Positions 1 to 12,381 of a DNA stretch of 64,000 nucleotides are shown here, one piece after another (position 1 is the first letter of the stretch; every line of letters begins with the position of its first letter). This DNA is from Muricea muricata. Lineage: Eukaryota; Cnidaria; Anthozoa; Malacalcyonacea; Plexauridae. The stretch is from contig OY979716.1 in NCBI GenBank assembly GCA_963855995.1, positions 92,945,369-93,009,368 of the forward strand, given 5' to 3'. The position numbers were made by a program, and so were the translations under genes. Below the pieces are notes generated by a model that searched no databases, was not told the DNA's origin, and saw only the letters and a program-made list of their open reading frames with translations.

Positions 1-1659
1 TTCAGGTATATTGACACACAGCTGTTTTTAAAGTTAACCACCCTTTATGCAATCAGACAGTAGAAGACATAGAAGTTCAGACATAGAAGTGTATATCTTT
101 TTTACACTGGCACAATTTGACACATATGTCTGCAAAAAACATAGCTAGATTTGTGGGTCCTACGCCTTTTTAAAAAAGGGAAGTCAAAGTCATCCTTTTC
201 CTAATACAATTTTGTATTAGGAACAAATACAATGAATCCTATATCCAACCACCATCCCCTGGGTGATCATCTAACATCCTTTCTTGTCAATGTTATGTTT
301 TTGTTTCTGGTAAATACTGTAAAATTGACACCTGGTTTGTGCAGACTCTTACCTGTTGTTTTTTGTATTCTAGGAGAATGTCTAAAATACATGCAAAATG
401 CCTCTTGGAAAGTGAAGAGAGCATTAATGCAAGACTAATTTTGAACTTTTTAATTTGGCATTTTACATGTATGATAACTAGCTTAACATTAACAATGTAA
501 CTTAAGAATAAGCAGTGACTACTGTACAATATAGAATTTGAACTTTTATTAAAACATTCATCATATCATAGATATGACATGATAAAATTTCTGCCTCTGT
601 TGTTTTACATAGTATGTATATGCTTTATGCCATGCTGAGGTGAGGTTCTTACAGTAGATAGATCCTACAAAACAAGAAAACTTTAACAAGTATATTAGTA
701 TACTGTAGTACATTTTTGCCTTTACAACATAAAGATACACATACATCCAGTAAAGAAAGCAAATGTCTTTCTTCTATAAGGGTGGAACTATCAAGGATTC
801 TTAAATATTGATAAGTCAATGATATTTACAATTATAATTACACAATCTTATTTTTACATAGTGACCCCATGCATTCAATACTGGGCCCCTGTATTTGATT
901 TTATGTGCACATGCTGCAGTCAACTATTATATCTTTAAAAGGCATCAATGGCTAATACAAAATGCAGTTTTCTGGACAATGTCACTTCTAGATTTTCCTG
1001 ACTGTTAATATAAAGTGTGAGTTACCTTGATGCATTTGGAAAACAAAACCTCTTATGCCATGTCCTGGATATTTTCCCTTTTCTGTAGCTGACGACTTTT
1101 TATCAGGTATTGGACTATTGGGTTTGCACATACTGGCAGGTACAAATCTAAAACAAAGCGAGTGTGTACTTTCTTTAAATCTTCTGGTAGTATCTACTTT
1201 CTACATAAGCAACTTAGCCGGAAAGAGTTGCATAAAGATGCTGCTGAGTCCTGGAAAGTCTGGCTAACATATGCAACAGCATTCAGCAAAACAAAACGAA
1301 GCTAGCAATAAAAATACAATGCTCGGAAGAAAAAAAACTATGTCAATAATCTTTAACCAGTTGTATATATAAGATCTAACGGTTTGTGTGATCTAAAAAC
1401 ACTCTATTATCAAACAAGACAAATATTGAAGCGTGTTGCCGTATCCGTATTAAAATCGTACGCAAAATACAAAGTATATGACATATGTTGTGTGAAACAT
1501 ACCTGAAGAAAGTATTCTCATAGTAGATTCTTGCTTCGAAAAGTAAGGTAAAACACCTTTTTTCACCGTTAAGCAAATGTAGTATAAAAATATATTCAAA
1601 GAAATGAAAATATTTTAAGATTATTTCCTTTTTCTTGCTATCTCGTAAACATTTTTTTG
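1..1659. other. AT-rich stretch without a supported gene
   Basis: Only short open frames on both strands. None shows a recognisable motif or a convincing pair of splice sites. I see no obvious repeat or hairpin. Confidence 0.5.
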
Positions 1660-1660
1660 T

Positions 1661-2520
1661 TAAAAACCAGGGGGGCGAAGGGCTTTGCCGGACGTATATG
1701 TGACATGGCTAATTCATAAACAATTAGTTTTGGGTACCCTGTACCGGTTTTTCTGAGATTTGGTCACGTGGGAAAACACATGTATGTGTGTCTTTTGTAT
1801 ATTTTTTATTTCTACGTTATGCAATAAATTCCGATCAAAAACATGTAGTATTTCGCGTTGAAGAACGGGCAACATAATAGCATCGCATTTTGGGTCAGTG
1901 GTAGCTACCTGTAGCCGGGAAACAATCGGGAACCACTGAGCTATAATAATATTACTGGAGAACTTGCTCCTATCTTCCTTCAGTCCAGTGAACTGAATAT
2001 AACTGTTATTTAACAAATAGATTTCATTTTTGCGTGCGTCTGTACTGTAATAGATCACAGATGACGTCATAGCGTGTGAAGAACAAAAAAGTATGCACGA
2101 GACGCAGTCGAGTGCGTGACTTTTTGTTCTTCACACGCTATGGCGTCATCTGTGATCTATTACAGTGCAGAAGCACAAAAAAATGAAATCTATTTGTTTT
2201 ATATTATAATAAAGTTGACAAAATTCATGCGAAGACCCGCGAAATAAATTAGCTAAATTAGATCACGCCATCAGTTGACGTCATCCGTGCGTGTGTACTT
2301 TAATAACACACAGCTCGCGACCAATGAAAATGCAGAACGAACACGTATTATTATATAAATTCAGTTCACTGCTTCAGTCAAGCATTTGAAGCCGAAAAAA
2401 TGGCTGACTTTGGTCATTGCTGATGCCATCTCCATGACAACTGGTCCACTATTCTCATGCCAATTACCACTGACCAGGCCCGTTTCTTGAGCCCGCTACT
2501 ATTTTCAACCCCCTGGTTTA
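1661..2520. mobile_element. Candidate foldback/MITE-type element
   Basis: The stretch begins with TAAAAACCAGGGGG and ends with the near-inverse CCCCCTGGTTTA. Inside, further inverted pairs surround a central hairpin, for example CAGTGAACTGAA near 1986 against TTCAGTTCACTG near 2360. There is no coding capacity. The outer ends are short and imperfect and I see no clear target duplication, so the boundaries are tentative; the central hairpin is certain. Confidence 0.4.
2013..2197. repeat. Inverted repeat, arms about 80 bp
   Basis: The left arm (about 2013-2092) and right arm (about 2118-2197) are near-perfect reverse complements. Both include the GATGACGTCAT/ATGGCGTCATC and GTGAAGAACAAAAAAGT portions. 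The roughly 25-bp loop is itself partly self-complementary. Confidence 0.88.
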
Positions 2521-4171
2521 GTCTATAGGGGGTATTAGCTTTTTTCAAGTTTTTGTTTTAACGAAGCTGGTTTAGCACTTTAGCGTTATTCTTTTAAGAA
2601 AAATTATAAGTGATAAACCATTTCCTGCAAAAAAAAATCAAGTTATTGGTCAATAAGTCATTTACACGACAAGAAGTTTGCGAGTAAAATTTACGAGCAA
2701 GATTGTTTTCTCATGGCATCTTCAATTTTCCTGCCATATTGAAGGTACGTGTTTTGTCAAGTTTTTAATATTTTCTTTTACATCTGAGGCTATTATGACA
2801 TTGGTATTATGGTATAGACACTTAGATCTTATTCAAAAACCAGTCATAAGTTTTCTAAATTTCAATTTTGAACAGACATTAATACTATGACTGAAACACT
2901 GGGTCTTGCCGGCTTTCTGTATAATGTATATTAATTTTACCAATGTCTGCATGCTTTTTCTCGTCTAATATCTTTCAAGTCATCATTTTTCATGTTTAAG
3001 TAGTCACTTTTTTACTGTATAAATTGTGTTTTGAATTATTTAGACCAGCTACTAATGACTATGAAGACTTGTACTTTGGGGTGTTTACTATTGTTAAATA
3101 TACTTTGACTTGTTGCATAACTAAGTAGGAACATCCTTATCCAATCAAACTGGCACAGTTTATAAATACCAATATTTGGAGTGAAAATCTAAGAGTGGGT
3201 ATGCAATTGCTGATTTAACTTTTTAATAGTTGCTTTCAGAATCTCATTCTCATTTTCCTCTTATTTTATGATTCATAGGTGGGCCTAAAATAGCTTTACT
3301 AAATTACCCTATGTATTGTGCTTTATCAATTCCCATTGGCCTTGCTAAAACCCTGCATGGCAATGTTGGGTGTTTCATGTACATGCATGCACGCATAATT
3401 ACCTTTCCCTTGGAGTGTAAAATTTCCTGTAGCTTCTCTGTATCTTTTTATATCCATGTTTCATTGATCATCACCAATTTGGTTGAAAAAGAAGTTGCAA
3501 ACTACAGTTCATGAATTTTATTACAATTTCATATTTATATATTTAAAATATATAGTATTCATATTCAAAAGTAATTATTAACTATTGCATATTTTTAATA
3601 AAGCTTGGATGCATATGCTTATATAACAACAAATAAATAACATTTCTCCATTGTCTGTCAGATGTCTCTCGATCTTCATAACCTCCCGCAAACTTGATGC
3701 TTCATCACTAAAATTGTCTTGGTTTGTTAATATTATTTGCACTGGACCATGAGACATGCCATTTTGTTCATCCCCTGTCAATACCTCTATCTTATTCTGT
3801 CCTACCTGAATATAAAAATATTCAATAATCAAGGCAAACATTTCATGTACTATTAGCAGCAAACTGCATTGGGTATTTGCTGAAAAGCTCCATATTCCCT
3901 GAAGGAGATTATATCAGGAAGTTGAAAATTATGCCTCCCTCCCTCAAGATAACTCATAGAAAGGTCTGGAAACTTGGTTTTAGATTTCCCTCACCCCAAC
4001 TTTGCACACCCATAATTATTTTTTTTGGTTTAAAGATTTTGTATTACATTCTGATAATTACAGACAGTCAGTTTGTGGGCAAATAACTTTACAAAGGGAA
4101 ATTCATTGGTTTTAGCAGACTTTGTCGTACAATAGGCAAAATAGCATGCATGCATGCTAAAGCATCCTTAT
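2521..4171. other. No supported gene apart from one doubtful exon
   Basis: AT-rich DNA with short open frames. Apart from the minus-strand exon candidate at 3578-3805 I see no coding evidence and no clear repeats. Confidence 0.4.
3578..3805 (-). CDS. Possible terminal exon of an unrecognised minus-strand gene
   Basis: Read on the minus strand, a polypyrimidine stretch ends in TATTCAG at 3806, followed by about 75 open codons to a stop. The first part (GQNKIEVLTGDEQNG onward) is mixed and hydrophilic, unlike the low-complexity frames nearby. The end (LFICCYISICIQALL) is hydrophobic and could be read-through into intron. I do not recognise the family and see no partner exon within the window. 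Confidence 0.22.
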   Translation of the reverse strand, partial: VGQNKIEVLTGDEQNGMSHGPVQIILTNQDNFSDEASSLREVMKIERHLTDNGEMLFICCYISICIQALLKICNS

Positions 4172-4693
4172 TAGTCTAGGACCTGTCAAGGACTTTGTAT
4201 GCGTTTCATTTACCCCAGATAATCTCAACTGTTTTAGGGTAAGTTAACCATGGCGAACAAGATGGCATATTTGCCCAAACCTGAATCTGGGACGAAACAT
4301 TCGAAAACGAGCACCCGCAGAAATAACCCTCTCGTTAGGACTACAAATTCTGAATCAATAGAGATACATTTGTTTTAAAGCTTTTATGGTGTTCAGAGTG
4401 GTCACTTTAGGGGTGGTAGTTAGGAAGCAAAAAACCCCTAGCTTTAATATATTCCAAGAATATGGCTATACCTTATCAGGGGAAAATTGCTGAATATGCA
4501 TAATTTAAGTTACAAGATTGGCAAAGTGGATTATTTATATTTTTTCCGAAAATTTTTTCGCTGCTGGCAAACTTCACACTTGTTTAAACATAATTCCCAT
4601 ATTCTACATAACAGAGCATGCAAACCTGCCGATATATAGTACCGATAAATTCACTCACCGACGCCATTTTGCGAATTCGGCCGTGTGTTCCAG
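4172..4693. repeat. Left inverted arm of P-like transposon
   Basis: The outer part is TTAGTCTAGGACCTG followed by a conserved block containing AACTGTTTTAGGGTAA. The inner end is the CATTTTGCGAATTCGGCC region near 4668-4682. Its reverse complement lies at 8454-8870. Open frames here (4518-4998) also occur in the other arm and are not treated as genes. Confidence 0.8.
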
Positions 4694-5974
4694 CCATAGA
4701 AATAATAGATATAGAATGCGTACTCCTAGCATTTCTCAGTCGAAATTTTGTCTCCACAAAATGGCGGATTTCGAAGGGCATTTCAACTAGTTCCAATCTT
4801 CTGTGTCAAGGAATTTCACGCGGTCAAGAGCTCGTTGCACGAGGAGCGGAGATCAAATTGATGGACTTTAGAGCTTTAACTCCTGTTTTTTTGCCGGATT
4901 TGTATTACCGTATACAATTTGCAGCTTTAACTTTTCTACCTATCATGGCAATAATGAATGCTTCATTGCTGTGGCCTCTTTTGGAGTTTTGGTACTAATA
5001 TTTGAAGTGGAACTATCAACTATTTAAGTATTTATATGTCCGTAATATAAACGAACTGATTTTGTTTTGAACATCATTATGAAAGGGAATTTCCATACGT
5101 GCATTTCCACGCTAAGACAACAATCATACAGAGTTTGGTAAAATGGATTATCCGGACTAAATAGACTGGAGTGGAAGGACAGGTGTTGTGACAGCAGGTA
5201 CAATAATTTTTTTGCCATTAATATTCTACAGCAACTGTAGTAAATGACTCACCTGATTTGTCTGACAAGAAATTGTTTTTAATCCGGCGTTTTAAATCAT
5301 TTTAATTCTTTTGAAAATAATAGCGGAATTTGAGAACAAGATGTAAACTACATATAACATTGTCAACATGATTTTTTATTTATTTCATTTTTTACAAATT
5401 CATGAAATATACAGAAAAGGCAATCGAACTTTGGAGGATTGTAGTCAGAACAGAGTACACTTAACATAAACATTGCCATTCATCTTGTGAGTGATTGACT
5501 TAAATCTTGTGAATGATTGGCTTAAATCTAAATATAAATCATTGACTTGAAAATATGTAGATATGAATGTTATGTTCTATTTATTGTTTTTGTGTTTTAA
5601 TCATTTGATAGCAAATTCCCATTCCAAAGTTGGATTACTTGTGTTTAATACACAGTGTTATATTTAATACACAGTGTTGATAATTTATTTACAATTGAAC
5701 ATTATAATTATACATTATTGCAATTAATATTATAAACACAATCTAGCATTTAATTTAAATTTAAGCTGCAGCAATGTTCTCTGGTGTTTGGATGTTATTT
5801 CCCACATCCAGGGCACCATTCCCTAACCAATAGTGCAAATGTTATGCACTTCTTGGGGACCAGGTTAGTTAACCGCCGCCCGGCACTCGGCGTTGTAGTG
5901 CTACCCAGTGTAGCCCAGGATGTTCGAGAACATTGAATGCAGTGTTATTTCTTTAATAATCTTTATCAAACAAA
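4694..5974. other. Non-coding 3' flank of the transposase inside the P-like element
   Basis: AT-rich sequence between the left arm and the end of the transposase reading frame. I see no gene and no strong hairpins. Confidence 0.4.
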
Positions 5975-7989
5975 TTACTCATTCTGGAACAAAATTTGCT
6001 TAGTTAATATATGCCTTTTTGAAGCTTTGTTTTCTTTGATAATTCTTTCTGTGTAAACTCTTCCAAACTGGTAGCAGAAGAGGTCTAAATAACTTTTTAC
6101 AATAAGTCTAATAAGATCAGTAATATGATCATCCCTCATGTATTCATCAAGTAAATGACTTTGTCGAGAGTGTTCAAATAACTCATTGAAGGTGCTTGAT
6201 TTGGTTTCTTGAAGCACATCAGAAAATATTTTATCTGCCTTCTTTTTCTTTAGTGACGTCCAGCAGGTTAACTGTTTTCTTGCAAATGTGTCAGTTGAAG
6301 TGATAACTCTAACAACTGAAGGTGATGGAACAGACAGTTTGCCATATTGTTTACAAGCTAAAAGGGAAAAGGCATCTGGAACTTGATTGATTTCTTCAGA
6401 TGGTTGGAATAATGCTGTTGCACATTCACAGCATTTCATCTTCTTGCATAACTTTTTTGCAACATAACCAGATATGTAAAAGAGGACATCAGGTCGCCAA
6501 GTAGTGGAAGTATCCAGCATATATGAAACTTTCTTGTCTTCTTTATCTATTGCAGTTGTATCAGGTACTACATCATCATCTTTATTTTCCACTGGAACAC
6601 AATTTGCTGTGGAAGAGCTTTCTATTTTGTTTGCTAATAGTAATGATCGTAGTGCATATTTAAATTGTAATGCATTAGGGTTGTTATTCCAGCCTAAACG
6701 CCCTCTGATTTTGCTGAAAAACATCTCCAATTTATCTTGGGAAAATTTGTACGTTAATACAAACTCGTAGGGACTGTTAGACCTTTGCAAAAGGTCCTTT
6801 GCAATGGCTAGTAAGGACTTTGCTGAAATTGCAAATCCTCGAATAAACGTTTTTCTTGGACCACTGACAATTTTCAGTCCGCGTTTTCATCAGTCAGAGA
6901 TGTTAAAGTTTTTATACCATTTGTTAAATAGCTTGAGATTTCTTCATAATTTTTTGTAGTTATTGGTGCTTTAAAATGCTTGCCAAACTTGCTTTTTGAG
7001 TTTAGTATGTCAAAAAGATTATTAATTAGCACGATAAATTCACATGTGGCATTGCTGTCTTTGAAATTGGGATTACCATTCTTTCTTAAAAATGTTATTG
7101 CAGATGCCACAGATGCACTCAATGTTTGGGCAGCAACAGCAACATTCATTTTGTGTTTTTGCCATTGTACATGCTTTGTTTTGAGTTTATTTGCAATGTG
7201 CAAAATGTCCTGCTGTTGAATGTCATACAGAGCTTTTATATACTCCCATGAGATTGTGTCCCCTGTGGGTGTCACAAAATATTTCATGTCTCCTAAAGCA
7301 TTTCTAGCTAACTTGAGCATATGGCAAATGTCTAAAACTATGTAGACTTTTAAATCTGGTCTGCAAGGATGGGGAAACGAGCCTTCCAAATTATCAATAT
7401 TGCAGCCGAGTTTTCGGGCAGTTGCTACGTTTTTTGTTGGGCCATCAAAAGTTAGCGACTTAACTATTATGTTTTCATTATATAAAAGGATTATAGCTTT
7501 CTTTATGATTTGTGCTTGAATTTGGCTGCTTGTTTTGTTGGTTAAAAAGTATGCTATTGGCTTTTGCCAAGGTGATTTAAGGCCAACTGCCATAACCACT
7601 AAGACATTTGAGGCGATGTTCTCAGCATCTTCGCCTTTTATTTCGCCATAATCAACATTGCCAACAAATTGGGACTTTTTCTTGTCCCATTGCGTATCGC
7701 TGCGGATGGACATTTCGTCCAAAATTAGCGCACATTCTGTCTCTCCACTGAGCTGTAGTTTTGCAGAAAGACTGCTAATAACGTTAGAAAGAAACCCTGG
7801 TTCGCAAACCACATTTCCTGCCCACGATCGAATTGTTGCAGGATGCGGCAAATGAAGTGTTTTACGCACAAATTTGTAGGCCCTAGGGCTGTAAAAATGC
7901 AGAGAAATTGCAAATTCTTTAATATCTTTGCTATATCTGGAACCAGTTTTAAGACTTTTGTTGCTAAATTCGTTTTTGAACAATTCCAT
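5975..7989 (-). pseudogene. P-element/THAP9-like transposase, frameshifted
   Basis: Two minus-strand reading frames cover the transposase core. The first (7989-6874, 371 codons) holds the RNase H-like catalytic start (CALILDEMSIR), the second acidic region (SLTFDGPTKN) and the CHMLKLARNALGD segment with the long insertion typical of P-element transposases. The second (6790-5975) continues with LTYKFSQDKLEMFFSKIRGR and a GWNNNPNALQFKYALR block, then a Cys-containing tail (CCECATAL). Between them, near 6880, the frame changes by one base; the sequence linking them continues the alignment in the new frame. No THAP zinc finger is visible upstream. A possible 3' splice site (AACATTCAG) precedes the first methionine near 7997, so the amino-terminal exons may be lost or unrecognised. 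Cut-and-paste function is known for the family; this copy looks inactive. Confidence 0.85.
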
Positions 7990-8453
7990 CCTGAATGTTT
8001 ACTTCTTTTTAACCGTCGATCGTGAAAATGTACAACCCTCCTGTCATCAAGTTCGCGTGTTCGTTTCGTGCAGTTCGTGTGTGTTTGGAAATTGGCGAAC
8101 GGTTGCCCCATGATGGAATTTCTTCGGAGTGGTTTACATCAAAACCTGCGAGTTGAATTGTTTAATTTTTGCTTTCAAAGTTTATCACAGTACCGTTTGT
8201 TTGTGTGCTACAGTTAAAACTCGTGTGAAGTGTGTTACATGCTATATTTCGAGAAGACAAATGACATGACCCAAAGTTGAAGCTATAATTCGCCAAAACA
8301 ACACTTCGACAACATCGAAGATTTCAAAGTCACCGAAGCAAGGGAATTCGTTCAAAGCCATTAAGGATATTCTTCTAATAATACCTAGTAAAAATAATGG
8401 CATTTTGCGGATCATAAAAGCAAAGTTCGACGGTGAAAAGCGAAGGAATCTGC

Positions 8454-8870
8454 AACACACGGCCGAATTCGCAAAATGGCGTCGGTGAGTGAATTTATCG
8501 GTACTATATATCGGCAGGTTTGCATGCTCTGTTATGTAGAATACGAGAATTATGTTTAAACAAGTGTGAAGTTTGACAACAGCGAAAAAATTTTCGGAAA
8601 AAATATAAATAATCCACTTTGCCAATGTTGTAACTTAAATTATGCATATTCAGCAATTTTCCCCTAATAAGGTATGGCCATATTCTTGGAATATATTAAA
8701 GCTAGAGATTTTTTGCTTCCTAACTACCACCCCTAAAGTGACCACTCTGAACACCATAAAAGCTTTAAAACAAATGTATCTCTAATGATTCAGAAATTGT
8801 AGTCCTAACGAAAGGGTTATTTCTGCGAGTGCTCATTTTCGGACGTTTCGTTCCGGATTCAGGTTTGGGC
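8454..8870. repeat. Right inverted arm of P-like transposon, outer end lost
   Basis: Reverse complement of the left arm (about 4274-4693), including the block around CTAACTACCACCCCTAAAG. It ends at CAGGTTTGGGC. The sequence beyond does not match the outermost ~100 bp of the left arm. Confidence 0.8.
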
Positions 8871-9334
8871 CAGTGAACTCAATAAAGACTGGAACAATAC
8901 CTTCAGGTAAATAGCCTTATCTTTAGGTGAAACCAAGATGGCGGAAATTGAAGGCCGTCTTGTTGGTATAAAACACGCGTGTTTTTTGCGTGGGGTAATC
9001 ACCAGACAAGAAAGCATGGCGACTATGGCGCGTTTCTCAATCGAAGCATCCTGTCTAAAGACCCAAAAATTTGTACTTTTGGTTTGAATTTACACGATTT
9101 TTATGGTATTTTTAAAAGAACTTGTGACTGAGAAGGGGTTTATTTTGTATAATAATAGTGGATCAAACGGATATTAAACTTATTCTACGAGGATTTTGAA
9201 TGTGGTTAAACCTGGGTCAATAAACACATTCGAACGTCGTTGAACAGCAAAGAATGCATTTGTTTTAAATAAACAATCAACGAAATATAAGATAAGTATT
9301 GTATTATTTTAACATCCTTTACAAACTTGGATAA
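8871..9334. other. Unassigned junction between two P-like transposon copies
   Basis: No gene seen. The stretch lies between the truncated end of the first transposon and the end of the second transposase, so it may hold the terminus of the second copy. I could not identify its inverted partner. Confidence 0.3.
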
Positions 9335-11985
9335 CTATTGATTTCTAAACAAAATTAATTTGTTCAACTGGTGCCTGGCACTGGGCATTCCGGTATGTAC
9401 AACTGTCTCGCTAAAATGTTTCCCGCACGTAAAGAGACGCATGGTAAAGTATTTATCCGATGTCCATTTTATAAGTTTTATTTGATGCTCCTTTTCCTCC
9501 ATGTTCGCGTTTAAACCCATCTCATGGTCTTCAAATACAGAATTGTTGACACTTAAAAGAAAATGATTGCAAACTTCGAGTATCATCTTGGTTTTTAGGT
9601 TTTTCGCGTTGCTGATTCCGTTTTGGCAAACATATTGTTTGAAGATGTGTTCACACTGTTCAATGGTAGTAAAAACTGACTTTGATGGTATACGCAATCC
9701 ACCGTTGTTCACAAATAGCGTGAATGCAGCAGCTGTTGAAGCTTCATTGTATGCAGACTGTCCACAGTAATCGTGATCTGATTCTGCTCTGTTAATACTG
9801 CCAACAAGACAATCTATGCATGCTTGGCAGGTGGGTTTCTTTACGAGTTTCGACACAATGAACCCACCAATATAAAATAGAATGTTCGAAATAAAGTCAT
9901 GCAGAGTGAATGCCCCAGTCCAAATGTTCGAACATTAAACTCTCTTCTGCCTCTTCCAGGGAATTGTTTGCATCGGCATTCTCATCCTTGTCCTCTTCTA
10001 AAGACATTCCACTTAATGGTGACTGGTGCTTGTTACTGTGGAAAATTGGAATGATAGAATAGTCAGCAAAATCTGTACAGTTTGCATTTTTTGATGCAGT
10101 GATAGCATTCTTCATCATCATTTGGCGCAGGGCATACTTGAACTGCAAGCAGTTAGGATTGTTGTTCCATCCGCCTCGAGATCGAATGCAGGAGAACAAA
10201 AGTTCCAGGTGATCTTGTGAATATTAGTAAGTTAAGAGGTATTTAAAAGGGTCATTAGGTATAAGGAACATTTGATTTGCCATTTCGATGGTTGATTTGA
10301 TGGTGGTTACTAAACCAATGATAAAGGTCTTCCGTCTGTGAGTTGCTACAGTTTTGAGGTCAAGTTTATCTTTAAAGAGAGTAAATATTTTGCTGTGGAC
10401 TGCAGCTTATCTTCATACATAACCTTGTTTGTTGAACGTAGGGGCTGTTTGTATCCTTTTCCCGCAGGGTTTCTCGAATTTAGCATGTCGAAAAGCTGAT
10501 CAATTGTTCTTACAAATTTAAGTGTTCCACTGCTATTTTGAAATTTTCGATTTTTCATGCCAACATCTAAAAACTCTATCGCATCAGCCACAGATGAGCT
10601 GAGTGCCGCAAGTCTTACATTCATCTTGTGCCTTTCAAACTTGATGTGGTTGAATGAAAGCTTGTTTGCCATCTTTAAACCCTCTTCCTGTTGAAGCATA
10701 TGGATTTGTTGGAAATAATGCCATTGTATTTTTTGACCATCTTCATCAGTAATGGTACCAAGGAATGCCAATGCATTCCTTGCCAATTTCAGCATGTGGC
10801 TTGGATCTGCAATGAAAAACACGTCTTCTCCTGCAGTTGGATGTTAGAATTTTGTCTGAAAGGTATCATATGTGGTACCAAACTGACATCCTAGTAGCTC
10901 AAAAGTACTCAAGTTTACTGATGTTCCGTCTGCAGTTACAGACCACACCTTTAAACCAGCATCAGCTGCCATTTCCAGAGGTGTCTTAATCAATTGTGCT
11001 TGAGTTGTTGATTCAATTTTAGCAGTTAGAAAGTAGCCAACAGGGCACTTCCAATGGCTTCTTGTCCCAACAAGAAGAAAAACGTGTGCTTCTGATGCTA
11101 AGGTGTCTGGGTCATCAAGAACAGGGCCACCCTTGCCATAGTCTACAAAACCAACATATCGATCATTCTTTGGCTCCCATACTGTTTGCTTTCTAATAGA
11201 CATTGCATCTATTATTAAGCAACAGTCCCTTTTAATGGCTTCTTTCCTGACCTCGCTTTCCAATGCAGTAAAAGCTTCTTTGGAAAAGCGTGGTTCATAG
11301 TTGATAGAGGATAACCGTTTTCGAAGCAATGAAGGATGAGGCTGAGGAATTATTGATCTCACATATTTGTAGGCCTTAGCCGAATAAAAGTAGAGTGTTA
11401 GTGCAAACTCTTTTACTTGATCATCATATCTTCTTGCTGATGGTGCACTCGTTACATTGTTCTTGGTATTTTGGAAAAGGGTGAACTGTAGGTTGTCAAA
11501 TTCTGCGTGTAGTATCCTGCTTGCTCGGAACTGATAACTAATTTTTCCTGTTAGTGGGAAATCAAATTTGCCATATTCTCTAACTTTTTCTTTGATCGTC
11601 TTAGCTTCTGTTGCAAGTTCTTAATTTTTTGTCTCAATTTTTGCTGCAAATCTGGCTTCTCTTCCGGCTTTTCCTCTTCGTCAGTTAACTCTTCTTGCCA
11701 TTCATCTTCAGGTTGTTTTCTTGCGTAGTTGTGCTCAAGGAAGATCTTTTTTGCTGGTGACATGTCATCTGGGTCATCAGGGGGAAGTGGGTGTTTCCTT
11801 GGAATCCCTAACCTGTTTCTTTCTTCATTTGAAAGACGCATTGCATTAGGTTGCTCCAATGTTGAAAATACTGATGGAATTGCATGTTTTTGTAACCTAC
11901 AGGTCTTACCAGAAGATGGTAGGATAATATGATCATGGTGTTCAAAATAGTGACTACAAATGAAGCTGAAGCTTTGTTTTTTACC
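9335..11985 (-). pseudogene. THAP-domain P-element-like transposase, heavily decayed
   Basis: Reading on the minus strand, the THAP end comes first (about 11985-11860: ICSHYFEHH, then LQKHAIPSVF). It is followed by an acidic/basic coiled-coil linker with repeated QQKLR (11859-11551). Next come the RNase H-like segment (CCLIIDAMSIR, SVTADGTSVN; about 11540-10844), the SHMLKLARNAL block (10822-10346), the GGWNNNPNCLQFKYALR block (10199-9897) and a Cys-rich tail (CQACIDCL; 9890-9335). Its breaks are frameshifts near 11,553, 10,375 and 9,905 and in-frame stops near 10,845 and 10,230. The final residues (LNKLILFRNQ) match those of the first copy (LTKQILFQNE), so the two are relatives. The THAP C-x2-H position reads CSHY, a possible loss of the zinc ligand. 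Confidence 0.85.
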
Positions 11986-12200
11986 ATTTATGGGAACTTT
12001 GTTTTAAATCTCGCGTGTGCAAAATTAAATTGCGTGTACAAATAATTTTATAATTTAAAAATGTTTTCAATAAAAAATTGAAATGGCAAAGCCGCATTGG
12101 AGTCTTATTGTTTTGAGTGAAAAAATAAATCTGTTATTTACCGGCAGCGTCGGTCCGGATGGGGAAAACTGTGCCCTTGCTCTTGAAAACGGCTCTCGTT

Positions 12201-12381
12201 GTTGAAAACAGGATTAAACAATGTTGTGCTGCCCATACTGTTCAATGTTATCAACAATATTGTTCAGCATTGTTACACCTGATTGCAGGCTGGATTCAGC
12301 CTCAACAACTTGTTCAGTATTGTTGACAACATTGAACAATGTGGACAGCACAACATTGTTAAGTTCAATCCTGTTTTCAAC
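12201..12381. repeat. Foldback element with GTTGAAAACAGGATT ends
   Basis: It starts GTTGAAAACAGGATT and ends with the near-inverse AATCCTGTTTTCAAC. The arms of about 75 bp are full of AACAATGTTG-type words. The same words recur at 57.8 kb and 62 kb. Confidence 0.8.

Larger units (their letters stand above)
4172..8870 (-). mobile_element. P-element/THAP9-like DNA transposon with long inverted arms
   Basis: The left arm (4172-4693) starts TTAGTCTAGGACCTG. The right arm (about 8454-8870) is its reverse complement, still clearly alignable over more than 400 bp. Between them lies a minus-strand P-element-type transposase pseudogene. The right arm stops where it would match left-arm position about 4274, so the outer ~100 bp of the right end is missing. 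I therefore cannot test for the 8-bp target duplication expected of the P superfamily. The arms are homologous to the ends of the palindrome at 28,096-30,330, which tentatively defines one family. Confidence 0.72.

Noticed and set aside
4518-4998. Three overlapping open frames, one repeated at 8242-8625
   Set aside because: They lie largely in the inverted arms of the P-like transposon, so they are duplicated non-coding sequence.
7725-8111. 128-codon frame at the start of the P-like transposase
   Set aside because: It overlaps the transposase in another frame and lacks the THAP Cys/His pattern; a shadow frame.
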